Notes: generated by a model from the sequence alone, not told the origin. A DNA stretch of 64,000 bases from JACVRU01 sp040902725 (GCA_040902725.1 JBBDWU010000009.1:62001-126000); one strand, 5' to 3'. Positions 7,497 to 16,470 are shown, counted from the first letter of the stretch. Program-made: numbers and translations.

Positions 7497-9010
7497 CCGC
7501 ACTCGCGCGGCGGGGGACGATCGGCGTGGACGTCGCCGCGGCGCTCAACCTCGTCGGGGGGCTCGTCAAGTACCTCGCGCTGGCTTTTCTCTTCCCCGTG
7601 GCGGTCGCGGTCGGCTACGGCGAGTCGCCCTGGCCCTTCGTGGCCGCGGGCGCTATCACCGCCGCCGCCGGCCTCCTCCTCGAGCTGGTGACGCAAGGGA
7701 AGGAGCACGTCGGCGCGCGGGAGGGCTTCCTCGTCGTCGCCCTCACCTGGTTCCTGGCCGCGCTCTTCGGGTGCCTCCCCTACCTGTTCTCCGGCGAGCC
7801 GCAGCTGTCCAATCCCGTGGACGCGTACTTCGAGGCCATGTCGGGCTTCACCACCACCGGCGCCAGCGTCCTCACGGACATCGAAGGCCTCTCGCGGTCG
7901 CTGCTGATGTGGCGGCAGTTCACGCAGTGGCTCGGCGGGATGGGGATCATCGTGCTCGCGCTCGCCGTGCTGCCGCGGCTGCGGATCGGCGGAAGGCAGC
8001 TGTTCGAGTCGGAGATGCCGGGACCCGACGTCGAGCGGCTGACGACGTCCATCCGCGAGACCGCGCGGCGCCTGTGGGTCCTCTACGTGGCCCTGACGGC
8101 GGCGGTCATCGCCCTGCTCGGGCTCTGGGCCGTCAGCGGCATCGACGAGGAGATGACGCTCTACGACGCCGCCGCTCACGCCTTCACGACGATGCCCACG
8201 GGCGGGTTCTCGCCGAGGGACGCGTCGCTGAGCGAGTTCGGCGCCGCGACTCAGTGGACCGTGCTGGTCTTCATGGTGCTCGGCGGGGCGAACTTCGCGC
8301 TTCTGTATGCCGCGCTCGTCCGGCGCCGCGCACGTCCGCTGCTCCGGGACGACGAGTTCCGCCTCTACGTGGGCCTCGCGATCGTCGCCACGCTCGTCCT
8401 CTTCGGTGAGCTGCTCGCGCGCGGCCTCTTCGAGGGTGAGGCCGCGTTCCGGCACGCCGCCTTCCAGGCCGTCTCGATCATGACCACGAGCGGCTTTGCT
8501 AGCGCCGACTACACGCAGTGGACCACGCTCGCCCTCGTCGGCTTGGTCGGACTGATGCTGATTGGCGGCTCGGCCGGTTCCACGAGCGGCTCGATCAAGG
8601 TCGTGCGACACCTGATCATCGGCAGGAGCTTGCGCCGCGAGCTCGACGTGAGCGTGCATCCCGAGCTGATCTCTCCGCTGCGCTTCAACCGCCGGCCGGT
8701 GGACGAGAAGACGGTGCGCGCGGTGATCGCCTTCGTCCTGCTCTACGTGGGGGCCTTCGCCCTCGGCGCCCTGCTGATCACGATCGACGCAGCGGTCAAG
8801 GGCGTGGTCGTAACGCCATTCGAGGCGATCGCGGCCGCGGCGGCCACGATCGGCAACGTCGGCCCCAGCGTCGGCTTCGCCGGGCCCTTCGGTTCCTACG
8901 AATCGTTCAGCGATACCTCCAAGGGCGTGATGATCGTCCTCATGTGGATGGGCCGGCTCGAGCTCGTGCCGGTGATCGTGCTCTTCACGCGCAGTTACTG
9001 GCGCGCATGA
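7493..9010 (+). CDS. trkH: Trk-type potassium channel/transporter TrkH
   Basis: Membrane subunit for K+ uptake. The 505-residue protein has about ten hydrophobic segments and recognisable pore signatures: SGFTTTGAS near residue 117, TMPTGGFS near 230, MTTSGFAS near 330 and AAAATIGNVGPS near 450. These are the four selectivity-loop repeats of the Trk/Ktr/HKT superfamily. Translation begins at TTG 7493 inside the trkA stop (TTGA overlap), and its own stop overlaps the next gene as ATGA, so a polycistronic K+ operon is clear. Confidence 0.93.
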   Translation: MTALARRGTIGVDVAAALNLVGGLVKYLALAFLFPVAVAVGYGESPWPFVAAGAITAAAGLLLELVTQGKEHVGAREGFLVVALTWFLAALFGCLPYLFSGEPQLSNPVDAYFEAMSGFTTTGASVLTDIEGLSRSLLMWRQFTQWLGGMGIIVLALAVLPRLRIGGRQLFESEMPGPDVERLTTSIRETARRLWVLYVALTAAVIALLGLWAVSGIDEEMTLYDAAAHAFTTMPTGGFSPRDASLSEFGAATQWTVLVFMVLGGANFALLYAALVRRRARPLLRDDEFRLYVGLAIVATLVLFGELLARGLFEGEAAFRHAAFQAVSIMTTSGFASADYTQWTTLALVGLVGLMLIGGSAGSTSGSIKVVRHLIIGRSLRRELDVSVHPELISPLRFNRRPVDEKTVRAVIAFVLLYVGAFALGALLITIDAAVKGVVVTPFEAIAAAAATIGNVGPSVGFAGPFGSYESFSDTSKGVMIVLMWMGRLELVPVIVLFTRSYWRA

Positions 9011-10176
9011 CACTCACGCAGCTCGCCGTCACCGTCGCGCTCCTCGGCGCGCTCGGCCTGGTCGCGAGCCGCTTCGGCCTCTCCGCTATCCCCGCCTACC
9101 TGCTTGCCGGCCTGCTGCTCGGCCCCAACGAGCCGGAGCTCTTCACCCTGATCGAGCCGTCCGAGGTGACGGAGTTCGTCGCCGAGCTCGGCGTCATCTT
9201 CCTGCTCTTCTTCCTCGGCCTCGAGTTCACGCTGACCCGGTTCCTGCGCGCGGGACGCCACGTCACGCTCGGGGGCTCGGTCGACCTGCTGGCGAACGCC
9301 GGCCTCGGCCTCGTGGTGGGCGTCGCCGCCTTCGGCATCTCGTTCGGCGCGCTCGTGCTGGCCGCTGCCGTATACGTCTCGTCGAGCGCGGTCGCGATCA
9401 AGGGCCTGATCGACTTCCGCCGGCTCGCGGACGAAGAGACCGACATGGTGCTCGGGATCCTGCTCTTCGAGGACCTCGCGATCGCTTTGGTGCTCGGCTT
9501 CGCGGCCACCGGCGGCGGGACGGCCGCGGGCACGATCGGCGTCACGGCGAAGGCCGTCGCCTTCATCGCGCTCTCGCTCGCCGCCTCGCGCTGGCTCGCG
9601 CGCCCGATCGACGACCTGCTCGGGCGGCTGCCGCGCGAGTTCTTCCTGCTCTTCGTGTTCGCCCTGGTCGTGGGGATGAGCGCCGCCGCCGACGGGCTCG
9701 GCCTCTCGGAGGCGATCGGCGCGCTGATGGCCGGCGTGATCCTTTCGGACACGACCGCGCGTGCGGAGATCGAGGAGCGCTTCTTCAGCATCCGCGACCT
9801 CTTCGCCGCGCTCTTCTTCTTCGTCTTCGGCCTCACGATCGACCTCGAGGCCCTCGGCAGCCTCGGCTGGATCGTCGCGCTCGCCGTCGTGCTCACGCTC
9901 GCCGGCAAGCTCGGCGGCGGCTACGCGGCGGGGCGCCTCGGCGGCTTCACGCAGCGCCAGAGCATCAACGTAGGCGCGGCGCTCGTGGCCCACGGCGAGT
10001 TCACGATCATCCTGGCGCAGCTCGCCAGCGGCAACCCGAAGCTCTCGGGCGACGTGAAACGGGATCTGATGGCCTTTGCCGGGCTCTACGTGCTCGCCAC
10101 CGCCACGCTCGGCGTCATCCTGATGAAGGAGTCCCGCCGCATCGGGCGGTTACTGTTCCCGGTGACGGCCCCATGA
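9007..10176 (+). CDS. CPA2-family cation/proton antiporter, KhtU/KefB-like membrane domain
   Basis: A 389-residue integral membrane antiporter, about 12 hydrophobic segments, with the CPA2 hallmarks AYLLAGLLLGP, LGVIFLLFFLGLEFTL, SSSAVAIKGL and a late HGEFTIILAQ. It ends after the membrane domain and lacks the C-terminal TrkA-N domain of KefB/KefC; instead the next gene supplies a separate TrkA-C regulator. This is the KhtU-KhtT arrangement, in which a nucleotide-regulated subunit gates K+/H+ exchange (family knowledge). Likely role: K+ efflux and pH control, opposite in direction to TrkAH in the same operon. Confidence 0.87.
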   Translation: MTLTQLAVTVALLGALGLVASRFGLSAIPAYLLAGLLLGPNEPELFTLIEPSEVTEFVAELGVIFLLFFLGLEFTLTRFLRAGRHVTLGGSVDLLANAGLGLVVGVAAFGISFGALVLAAAVYVSSSAVAIKGLIDFRRLADEETDMVLGILLFEDLAIALVLGFAATGGGTAAGTIGVTAKAVAFIALSLAASRWLARPIDDLLGRLPREFFLLFVFALVVGMSAAADGLGLSEAIGALMAGVILSDTTARAEIEERFFSIRDLFAALFFFVFGLTIDLEALGSLGWIVALAVVLTLAGKLGGGYAAGRLGGFTQRQSINVGAALVAHGEFTIILAQLASGNPKLSGDVKRDLMAFAGLYVLATATLGVILMKESRRIGRLLFPVTAP

Positions 10177-10676
10177 CGACCGAGCTGCGAGAGACGCGAC
10201 TGCCCGGAGTGGGCGTGAAGTACACGCTCGTGGGCGGCCACGGTCAGCGGCTTGCCGTCATCCTCCACAACGACGGCGCCCGCGAGATCTATGTCTTCCG
10301 CCGCGCCGGGGACGACGAGCCCGCCGCGGTCATCCAGCTCGACGACGACGAGGCGCGCCAGCTCGGCGCCGTCCTGGGCGGGGCCTACGAGCGGCCGAAG
10401 ATCGTCGAGGAGCTCGAGATGGCGCTCGGCGAGCTCGCGATCGAATGGATCCCGGTGCCGCCGGGCAGCCCCGCGATCGGAAAGTCGCTCGCCGAGGCGG
10501 CGTTCCGTGCCCGCACCGGCATCACCATCATCGCCATCCTCCGCGAGCCGGAGCCCGTCACCGGCGCGCAGCCCGACGACGTGATCCAGGAGGGCGACAC
10601 GCTCGTCACCGTGGGCAAGCTCGGCCAGTACTCGGCCTTCCGCAAGCTGCTCGCGGAAGGGCCGTTTCCGGCTTAG
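10173..10676 (+). CDS. khtT: KhtT-like regulatory subunit of a K+/H+ antiporter
   Basis: A 167-residue cytoplasmic protein. The N-terminal half matches the KhtT family start (RETRLPGVGVKYTL); the C-terminal half is a TrkA-C domain (IEWIPVPPGSPAIGKSLAE, then VIQEGDTLVTVGKLGQ). It should bind the adjacent antiporter and gate it in response to a nucleotide. ATG 10173 overlaps the antiporter stop. It is the last gene of the K+ operon, and it ends 8 nt from the convergent H+-pyrophosphatase gene. Confidence 0.88.
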   Translation: MTTELRETRLPGVGVKYTLVGGHGQRLAVILHNDGAREIYVFRRAGDDEPAAVIQLDDDEARQLGAVLGGAYERPKIVEELEMALGELAIEWIPVPPGSPAIGKSLAEAAFRARTGITIIAILREPEPVTGAQPDDVIQEGDTLVTVGKLGQYSAFRKLLAEGPFPA

Positions 10677-10683
10677 TCTTTGC

Positions 10684-12726
10684 TCAGCCGAGCTTGTCGG
10701 CGGCGAGGATGGGGATGATCAGGATGGCGACGATGTTCGCGATCTTGATCATCGGGTTGATCGCCGGGCCTGCCGTGTCCTTGTAGGGATCGCCGACCGT
10801 GTCGCCGGTGACGGCCGCGGCGTGGGCCTCGGAGCCCTTCCCGCCGAAGGCGCCGTCCTCGATCAGCTTCTTCGCGTTGTCCCACGCCCCGCCGCCCGAG
10901 GTCATCGCGATGGCGAGGAAGATGCCCGTCACGATCGTGCCGATTAGCAGGCCGCCGAGCATGTCGGCGCTGATCAGGCCGACGACGATCGGGAAGATGA
11001 CCGGGATCAGGGCCGGGGCGAGCATCCACTTGAGCGCCGAGCCCGTGACGATGTCGACCGCGCGGCTGTAGTCAGGCCGCCCGGTGCCCTCGAGGATGCC
11101 CGGGATCTCGCGGAACTGCCGCCGCACCTCGGTCACGACGAGGCCTCCCACCCGGCCGACCGCCTGCATGGCGAGCGACGCGAACAGGAACGGCATCAGG
11201 CCGCCGATGAAGAGGCCGGCGATCACCCACGGGTTCGACAGGACGAAGCTCGTGGCGATCTCCGCCTCGTCCACCCCGCGCGCGTACTCGGCGAAGAGGA
11301 CGATCGCCGCCAGGCCCGCGGAGCCGATCGCGTAGCCCTTCGTGACCGCCTTGGTCGTGTTGCCGACGGCGTCCAGCGGGTCGGTGATGCCCCGCACCGA
11401 CTCGTCGAGGTCGGCCATCTCGGCGATGCCTCCGGCGTTGTCGGTGATCGGCCCGTAGGCGTCGAGGGCCACGATCAGGCCGGTCATGGAGAGCTGAGCC
11501 ATGACCGCCACGGCGACGCCGAAGATGCTGTCCGCCACCTCGTACGCGACGAGGATGCCGACGGCGATCACGATCACGGGCAGCGCCGTCGCCTGCATGC
11601 CCACGGCGAGCCCCTCGATGATGTTGGTCGCGTGCCCGGTCTGGGACGAGCTCGAGATCGACTTCACCGGCCCCCAGCGCGTGCCGGTGTAGTACTCGGT
11701 GATCGCGACGAGCAGGAAGGTGACGGCAAGGCCGACGAGCGCGGCCCCGTAGAGCTGGCCGAAGCTGAAGCGCTCCTGGTCGAAGGCCATCGTGATCGGG
11801 ATGAAGCCGATCGCCGCCAGCACGGTGGCGACGATCACCGACTTGTAGAGCGCATTCATGATCGAGCCGCTGCGGCCGATCCGGGCGAAGAAGATGCCGA
11901 TCACCGAGGCCACGATCGAGACCGCCCCCAGCGCCAGCGGGTAGAGGTAGAGCTTGTCCGCCGGGAAGGCCAGCCCGAGCAGCATCGCCGCGACCGCCGT
12001 GACGGCGTACGTCTCGAAGAGGTCGGCGGCCATGCCGGCGCAGTCGCCCACGTTGTCGCCGACGTTGTCGGCGATCACAGCGGGGTTGCGCGGATCGTCC
12101 TCGGGGATGCCGGCCTCGATCTTGCCCACGAGGTCGGCGCCGACGTCGGCGGCCTTCGTATAGATCCCGCCGCCGAGCCGGGCGAACACGGAGATGAGGG
12201 AGCCGCCGAAGGCGAGGCCGATGAGGTCGCGGATCGCCTCTTCCTCCGAGCGGTCGAAGCCGGCGGTGAGGATCCAGTAGTAGCCGGCCACGCCGAGCAG
12301 GCCGAGCCCGACGACGAACAGGCCCGTGACCGAGCCCGCCCGGAAGGCGACGTCGAGGGCCGGCTTCAGGCCCGACTTCGCCGCCTCGGCGGTGCGCATG
12401 TTCGCGCGGACGGCGACGCTCATGCCGATGAAGCCGGCGGCCGCGGAGAACGACGCTCCGATCAGGAAGCCGATCGCGGTGCCCCAGCCGAGCTCGTTGT
12501 AGAAGCCGATCAGGAGCAGCGGGACGAGCGCGACCGCGGCGATGGTCAGGTACTGGCGGCGGAGGTAGGCGTTCGCCCCCTCCTGCACGGCCCGCCCGAT
12601 CTCGCGCATCCGCTCGTCCCCGGCCGGACGCCCCAGGACCCAGGCGGTCAGCCCGATGCCTACGGCGATGCCGAGAGCGGATGCCGCGAGCGCGAGCGCG
12701 ACGGGATGCTCGTTGAACCAGTCCAC
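10684..12726 (-). CDS. hppA: Membrane-bound proton-translocating pyrophosphatase, K+-independent type
   Basis: Hydrolyses PPi and pumps H+ across the membrane. The 680 residues have about 16 hydrophobic segments and intact PPi-binding loops: GGGIYTKAADVGADLVGK, EDDPRNPAVIADNVGDNVGD, DNAGGIAEM and the C-terminal GGAWDNAKK and GDTVGDPYKDTAGP. The motif GNTTKA carries Lys where K+-dependent enzymes have Ala, which assigns it to the K+-independent class (family knowledge). GTG 12726 is the likely start, with a TAGGCT hexamer 11 nt upstream. It faces the potassium operon tail to tail. Confidence 0.93.
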   Translation of the reverse strand: MDWFNEHPVALALAASALGIAVGIGLTAWVLGRPAGDERMREIGRAVQEGANAYLRRQYLTIAAVALVPLLLIGFYNELGWGTAIGFLIGASFSAAAGFIGMSVAVRANMRTAEAAKSGLKPALDVAFRAGSVTGLFVVGLGLLGVAGYYWILTAGFDRSEEEAIRDLIGLAFGGSLISVFARLGGGIYTKAADVGADLVGKIEAGIPEDDPRNPAVIADNVGDNVGDCAGMAADLFETYAVTAVAAMLLGLAFPADKLYLYPLALGAVSIVASVIGIFFARIGRSGSIMNALYKSVIVATVLAAIGFIPITMAFDQERFSFGQLYGAALVGLAVTFLLVAITEYYTGTRWGPVKSISSSSQTGHATNIIEGLAVGMQATALPVIVIAVGILVAYEVADSIFGVAVAVMAQLSMTGLIVALDAYGPITDNAGGIAEMADLDESVRGITDPLDAVGNTTKAVTKGYAIGSAGLAAIVLFAEYARGVDEAEIATSFVLSNPWVIAGLFIGGLMPFLFASLAMQAVGRVGGLVVTEVRRQFREIPGILEGTGRPDYSRAVDIVTGSALKWMLAPALIPVIFPIVVGLISADMLGGLLIGTIVTGIFLAIAMTSGGGAWDNAKKLIEDGAFGGKGSEAHAAAVTGDTVGDPYKDTAGPAINPMIKIANIVAILIIPILAADKLG

Positions 12727-12783
12727 GCGGGAGCGGCAGCCTACTAGATGGCGCCGGCCACCTTGACGGGCATCCGCAGCTCG

Positions 12784-13932
12784 CTAGCCGACGACCGCTC
12801 CGACCTGCTCGGCGTAGATCTCCGCGAGCGTGGCGCCCTCGTCGTGGCGGGCGATCTGGCGCTCGGCGGCGTTCGCGGACGGTATCGCGAGGTACTGGGC
12901 CGTGCCGAGCTCCTCCGCTACGGGCAGCACCCACTCCACGAGCCGTTCCAGCGCGTCGCGGGCCGGCGCGACCGAGCCGTCGACGAGGTCGATCAGGTTG
13001 CCCGAGAGGCCGAAGCGGATCGCGCGCCACAGGTTCTCCTCGATCAGGCGGTGCGGCGGAAGGAGCGGCGCCTCGCCCTCGTCGAGCTGCCGGGCGAGCC
13101 TGGCGGCGAGCGAGTAGGCGAGCGCCGCCAGCGAGCGCGCCTCGGCCAGGTCGGGCTGCCCGTCGCAGATCCGGATCTCGATCGTCGGGAACGCGAGGTG
13201 CGGACGGACGCTCCACCAGATCTGCGTGTGCTCGCTGATCGACTCGGTCTCGTAGAGGAAGCGGACATAGCGCTCCCACTCGTCCCAGCCGCCGTAGACG
13301 TCGGGCACGCCGCAGCGCGGGAACAGGCGCGTGAAGATCTCCGTGCGGGCCGAGTGGAGGCCGGTGTTGACGCCCTCGACGAACGGCGAGCTCGCTGAGA
13401 GCGCGAGCAGGTGAGGCAGGTAGGCCCGCAGCGCGTCGTGGACGCGGATGGCGCGGTCGGCGCCCCTGATGCCGATGTGCACGTGCAGCCCGAACGAGTT
13501 GTTGCGCCAGACGACATAGCGGAGGATCTCGTCGTTGCGGCGGTAGTGCGGCGTGTCGATGATGCGCTGGTCCTTCCAGGAGCTCCACGGATGCGTCCCC
13601 GTGGAGCCGAGCAGGAGACCGAAGCGGTCGGCGAGGGCGCCGAGCTGCCCGCGCCGCTCGCCCATCCGCGCCGCCGCCTCGGCGAACGTCTCGCAGCGCC
13701 CGGTGCGCATCTCGGCCTCGGAGGCGATCAGCTCGCCGGCGAGGAACTCCTCGAGGTCCGTCCCGCGCGCCGCCGCCTGCAGCTCCTCGAACCGGTTCAC
13801 GAGCTCGAGCGTCTCGGGGTCGAGCAGGGCGAACTCCTCCTCGACGGCGACCGTGAAGTCGCGGCCCCCGTCGAAGGCCTCCCGCGAGGCGCGGATCAGT
13901 TCCGCGTAGGGAAGCTTCTGCTCGTCGCCCAC
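12784..13932 (-). CDS. Carboxylate-amine ligase / glutamate-cysteine ligase type 2 (GCS2/YbdK family)
   Basis: ATP-dependent ligase of 382 residues related to glutamate-cysteine ligase. Family features: VAVEEEFALLDP near the N-terminus, GTHPWSSWKDQ, FGLHVHIGI (the HVHxG substrate loop) and HLAFPTIEIRICDGQP. The family includes YbdK, with weak GCL activity, and actinobacterial relatives; the exact amino acid pair cannot be read from sequence. Start GTG 13932 is supported by TAGCCT 8 nt upstream, although the frame stays open further. No glutathione synthetase is nearby. Confidence 0.82.
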   Translation of the reverse strand: MGDEQKLPYAELIRASREAFDGGRDFTVAVEEEFALLDPETLELVNRFEELQAAARGTDLEEFLAGELIASEAEMRTGRCETFAEAAARMGERRGQLGALADRFGLLLGSTGTHPWSSWKDQRIIDTPHYRRNDEILRYVVWRNNSFGLHVHIGIRGADRAIRVHDALRAYLPHLLALSASSPFVEGVNTGLHSARTEIFTRLFPRCGVPDVYGGWDEWERYVRFLYETESISEHTQIWWSVRPHLAFPTIEIRICDGQPDLAEARSLAALAYSLAARLARQLDEGEAPLLPPHRLIEENLWRAIRFGLSGNLIDLVDGSVAPARDALERLVEWVLPVAEELGTAQYLAIPSANAAERQIARHDEGATLAEIYAEQVGAVVG

Positions 13933-13940
13933 GGCGGCGA

Positions 13941-13946
13941 AGGCTA
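13941..13946 (-). promoter_or_regulatory. -10 element before the GCS2-type ligase gene
   Basis: TAGCCT on the minus strand, 8 nt before GTG 13932. It lies in the last codons/stop of the upstream glycosyltransferase gene, suggesting a separate leaderless transcript. Confidence 0.45.
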
Positions 13947-15182
13947 TCCAGATTGAAGTGGGTGGAGAAGGCGTTCTGCGACGTGCTCCCAGCTCCAGCG
14001 CTCGACGGCGGCGCGGCGCGCGGCGGCGCGCAGCCGGTCGTGCTCCTCCGGCACCAGGGCGAGCAGTTCGGCCAGCCGCTCCTGGAGCTCGCCGCCCGCG
14101 AACGAGGCGAGGTGGCGATGCTCCGCCGGGTACGTCTCCTCGAGCCCGGCCGCGATCTCGGCGAGCCCGGAATGGCGCGCGACGAGCGGCGGCGTCCCGG
14201 CGGCGGCGGCCTCGGCGGCGACCATCCCGAAGGCCTCCGGGAAGATGGAAGGCACAACGACCGCCTGCGCGAGCGGCAGCAGGTGCCTCAGGTGCCGGTG
14301 CTCGAGCGGGCCGGTGAAGAGCGTCCCCGGCGGCGCGGCCGCCTCCAGCTCCTGGCGATAGTCGCCGAAGCCGACGATCACGGCGCGGGCATCGAGACCG
14401 CGAAGCACCTCGAGCAGCACGTGCACGCCCTTGTTGTGGAGCAGCTTCCCGAAGTAGACGACGGTCGACGCCTCCTCGGCGAAGAACGCGGCCAGCCGCT
14501 CGGCGTTGCCCTCGTCGGGCAGGCGCTCCTCGCGGTTGCCCGGGTTGGGCGCATCGCGCCGCGCCTCCTCCAGGAGCCGCTCCAGCGCCTCGGCCCGGGG
14601 CTCGGGCGTGAACTCGTCGACGTCCACCCCGGGCGGGACCTCGTGCACGCGGTCGACGTGCCCGACGACCTCCTCCAGCACGGCTCGGATGTGCGCGGAG
14701 CCGACGAAGACCGCCGACGCGCCCTCGAGGCTCCGGCGCCCCCACTCCACGAGGTCGGAGTTTCCGCGTATCGAGTACTCGAGCTCCGAGCCGTGGGCCT
14801 TCACCGCGTAGCGGGCGCCCGTCGCCGCGGCCACCGGCGCGCCGAGGAGGACGTGATTCGCGAAGACGACGTCGGCCGGCAGATGCTGCCGCACGGCCGC
14901 GGCGTTCAGCTCGACGAAACGCTCTCGCTCCGCCCGCGTCAGATCCTGGAGCAGCCGGGCCTCCAGGCCCTCGTACCGGTCGAGGACGAACACGGGCAGG
15001 ATGCCCCCGGCCTCCGGCCGCACGACCTTCGCGCCGCCCAGCTCGAAGCGCTCCGGGTGCGGGTCCTGGCAGAAGACGGTGACGTCGTGGCCCGCGCGGC
15101 TCCACTCGCGCGCGAGTGCCTGTGTGTACACGTTCGACCCGGTCCCTCCGAGCAGGTAGCCGTGCCAGAGGAGGATCCTCAT
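13944..15182 (-). CDS. Glycosyltransferase family 4-type
   Basis: A 412-residue GT-B glycosyltransferase. N-terminal Rossmann half starts MRILLWHGYLLGGTGSNVY with the glycine-rich donor loop; the C-terminal half carries VYFGKLLHNKGVHVLLEVL, PLEHRHLRHLLPLAQAVVVPS and the catalytic region FPEAFGMVAAEAAAAGTPPL, the E-x7-E motif of retaining GT4 enzymes. It probably adds a sugar to a surface glycan, glycolipid or small thiol; the acceptor is not evident. The ATG start lies 46 nt from a divergent secreted-protein gene. Confidence 0.87.
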   Translation of the reverse strand: MRILLWHGYLLGGTGSNVYTQALAREWSRAGHDVTVFCQDPHPERFELGGAKVVRPEAGGILPVFVLDRYEGLEARLLQDLTRAERERFVELNAAAVRQHLPADVVFANHVLLGAPVAAATGARYAVKAHGSELEYSIRGNSDLVEWGRRSLEGASAVFVGSAHIRAVLEEVVGHVDRVHEVPPGVDVDEFTPEPRAEALERLLEEARRDAPNPGNREERLPDEGNAERLAAFFAEEASTVVYFGKLLHNKGVHVLLEVLRGLDARAVIVGFGDYRQELEAAAPPGTLFTGPLEHRHLRHLLPLAQAVVVPSIFPEAFGMVAAEAAAAGTPPLVARHSGLAEIAAGLEETYPAEHRHLASFAGGELQERLAELLALVPEEHDRLRAAARRAAVERWSWEHVAERLLHPLQSG

Positions 15183-15228
15183 TCCGGGGGTTGTGCATTT
15201 CGGGTGATTCGGCGATTCTCCCTAAGGC

Positions 15229-15657
15229 GTGAGCCGTCTGCCGCTCCTCATCCTGCTCGTTCTCGCCGCCGCGCTGGCACTGGCCGCCACGCAGGCGACG
15301 CCGCAGGCTGCCGCGACCCCCGCCCTCCTGGCCGCGCCTGCCGACGACCACGAGGAAGAGCCGATCGACGAGGCCGACGAGGAGTACGACGAGGAGTACG
15401 ACGAAGAGCTCGAGGAGGACGAGGAGGCCGTCGAGGCCAAGCCGAAGACTCCGAAGCCCGTCACCAAGGCGGCGAAGGCCAAGGCCAAGAAGAAGGCTGC
15501 CGCCAAGAAGCAGGCCGCCAAGAAGGCCAAGGCCAAAAAAGGCCAAGGCCAAGAAGAAGCCCTAGGCCAGGTGGAAATACAGGGCGTGCAGCAGGTCGAC
15601 GGCCGGGTTCGACGTGTGCACCACCACGTCCGACGGCGTGTCGAGCAAGCCCTCTGA
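15229..15657 (+). CDS. Secreted acidic then lysine-rich repetitive protein, possible frameshift at an A6 run
   Basis: The protein has an N-terminal signal peptide or anchor (SRLPLLILLVLAAALALAAT), then an acidic Glu/Asp/Tyr stretch (EEYDEEYDEELEEDEE) and a Lys/Ala-rich tail similar to histone-H1-like tails. After A6 at 15535-15540 the frame turns into QGQEEALGQ and runs about 95 nt into the rex gene on the other strand. In the frame one base on, the Lys/Ala pattern continues as AKAKKKP and stops at TAG 15563-15565, tail to tail with rex. So either the stored sequence has one extra A, or the gene is slippage-prone. Function unknown. Confidence 0.6.
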   Translation: MSRLPLLILLVLAAALALAATQATPQAAATPALLAAPADDHEEEPIDEADEEYDEEYDEELEEDEEAVEAKPKTPKPVTKAAKAKAKKKAAAKKQAAKKAKAKKGQGQEEALGQVEIQGVQQVDGRVRRVHHHVRRRVEQAL

Positions 15658-16182
15658 GTAGTTGATGATGATGCGAATGCCGGCGGCGACCAGATCGTCG
15701 GCCGCGCGTTGCGCGCTCTCCGCCGGAACTGCGAGCACTCCGACGACGATGTTCTTGTCGCGGACGAGCTCCTTCACGCGCGCGTAGTCGCTGACCTCGA
15801 GCTCGCCGAGCCGCCGGCCGACCTTGTCGGGGTCGGTGTCGAACATCGCGGCGATGTTGATCCCGTGCTCGGCGAAGATCGGCGAGCTCGCAATTGCCTC
15901 GCCGAGCCTCCCCGCGCCGACGACGGCGATGTTGTGCTGCCCCTGCGTGCGGAGGATCTTCCGGATCTCGTTCAGCAGTGCGTCGGTGGAGTAGCCGACG
16001 CCGCGCTTGCCGAACTTCCCGAACGTGGAGAGGTCGCGCCGGATCTGGGTGGCGTTGATGTTGGTGTAGTCCGAGATCTCCTGGGAGGAGATCCGGTCCT
16101 TGCCCATCTTCTTCGCCTGCGTCAGCACCTGGAGGTACCGCGACAGGCGCGCCGCCACCCCCACCGTCAGTCGATCCGCCAC
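15562..16182 (-). CDS. rex: Redox-sensing transcriptional repressor Rex
   Basis: NAD+/NADH-sensing repressor, 206 residues. N-terminal winged helix about residues 10-80 (LTQAKKMGKDRISSQEIS, TQIRRDLSTFGKFGKRGVGY is the DNA-reading part). The Rossmann domain follows with VVGAGRLGEAI and MFDTDPDKVG, where the Asp is the NAD(H) adenosine contact. The C-terminal helix LLHALYFHLA is the domain-swap helix. In actinobacteria Rex controls respiratory and fermentative genes when NADH is high. A ribosome site GAGGAGG precedes GTG 16182. Confidence 0.95.
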   Translation of the reverse strand: MADRLTVGVAARLSRYLQVLTQAKKMGKDRISSQEISDYTNINATQIRRDLSTFGKFGKRGVGYSTDALLNEIRKILRTQGQHNIAVVGAGRLGEAIASSPIFAEHGINIAAMFDTDPDKVGRRLGELEVSDYARVKELVRDKNIVVGVLAVPAESAQRAADDLVAAGIRIIINYSEGLLDTPSDVVVHTSNPAVDLLHALYFHLA

Positions 16183-16230
16183 CCGGCCTCCTCTAGTTCA
16201 CTTTGTAACGGCACAATCCAGTCTGCCAGG

Positions 16231-16470
16231 TCACGAGCGACCCGGGCGGGCCAGGCGTCGCCGAAACGCCGCCGGATCGACGAAGTAGACGAACGCGCGC
16301 TCGCCGTCGATCTCCACCACCGGCAGCCACTCCCGGTACCGCTGCTCGAGCTCCGGGTCGCCGGAGATGTCGACCTCTTCGAGCTCGAAGCGGAGCTCGG
16401 CCTGGAGCTCGGCCAGCGTCTCGCGCGCCCGCTCGCACAGGTGGCAGCCGGGCGCGCTGTAAAACCGGAT
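16231..16470 (-). CDS. Glutaredoxin-like small protein with no canonical start codon
   Basis: About 79 residues with the thioredoxin-fold start IRFYSAPGCHLCERARETL (CxxC redox centre) and the later cis-Pro region REWLPVVEIDGERAFVYFV, as in short DUF836/glutaredoxin-like proteins. The reading frame has no ATG, GTG or TTG close to the expected N-terminus. The best candidate is ATC at 16470-16468, which overlaps the gdhA stop as TAATC, just where TAATG would be expected. It sits between gdhA and rex, suggesting a redox link. Function clear as a class, partner unknown. Confidence 0.7.
   Translation of the reverse strand: MRFYSAPGCHLCERARETLAELQAELRFELEEVDISGDPELEQRYREWLPVVEIDGERAFVYFVDPAAFRRRLARPGRS

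Noticed and set aside
13953..15665. Plus-strand open frame of 570 codons antisense to the glycosyltransferase
   Set aside because: It lacks any recognisable motif and covers a clear GT4 gene; shadow frame.
16204..16217. TTGTAACGGCACAA upstream of rex, resembling a Rex operator
   Set aside because: The arms are 4 nt apart, while the Rex consensus has TTGTG and CACAA separated by 8 nt, and one arm has a mismatch.
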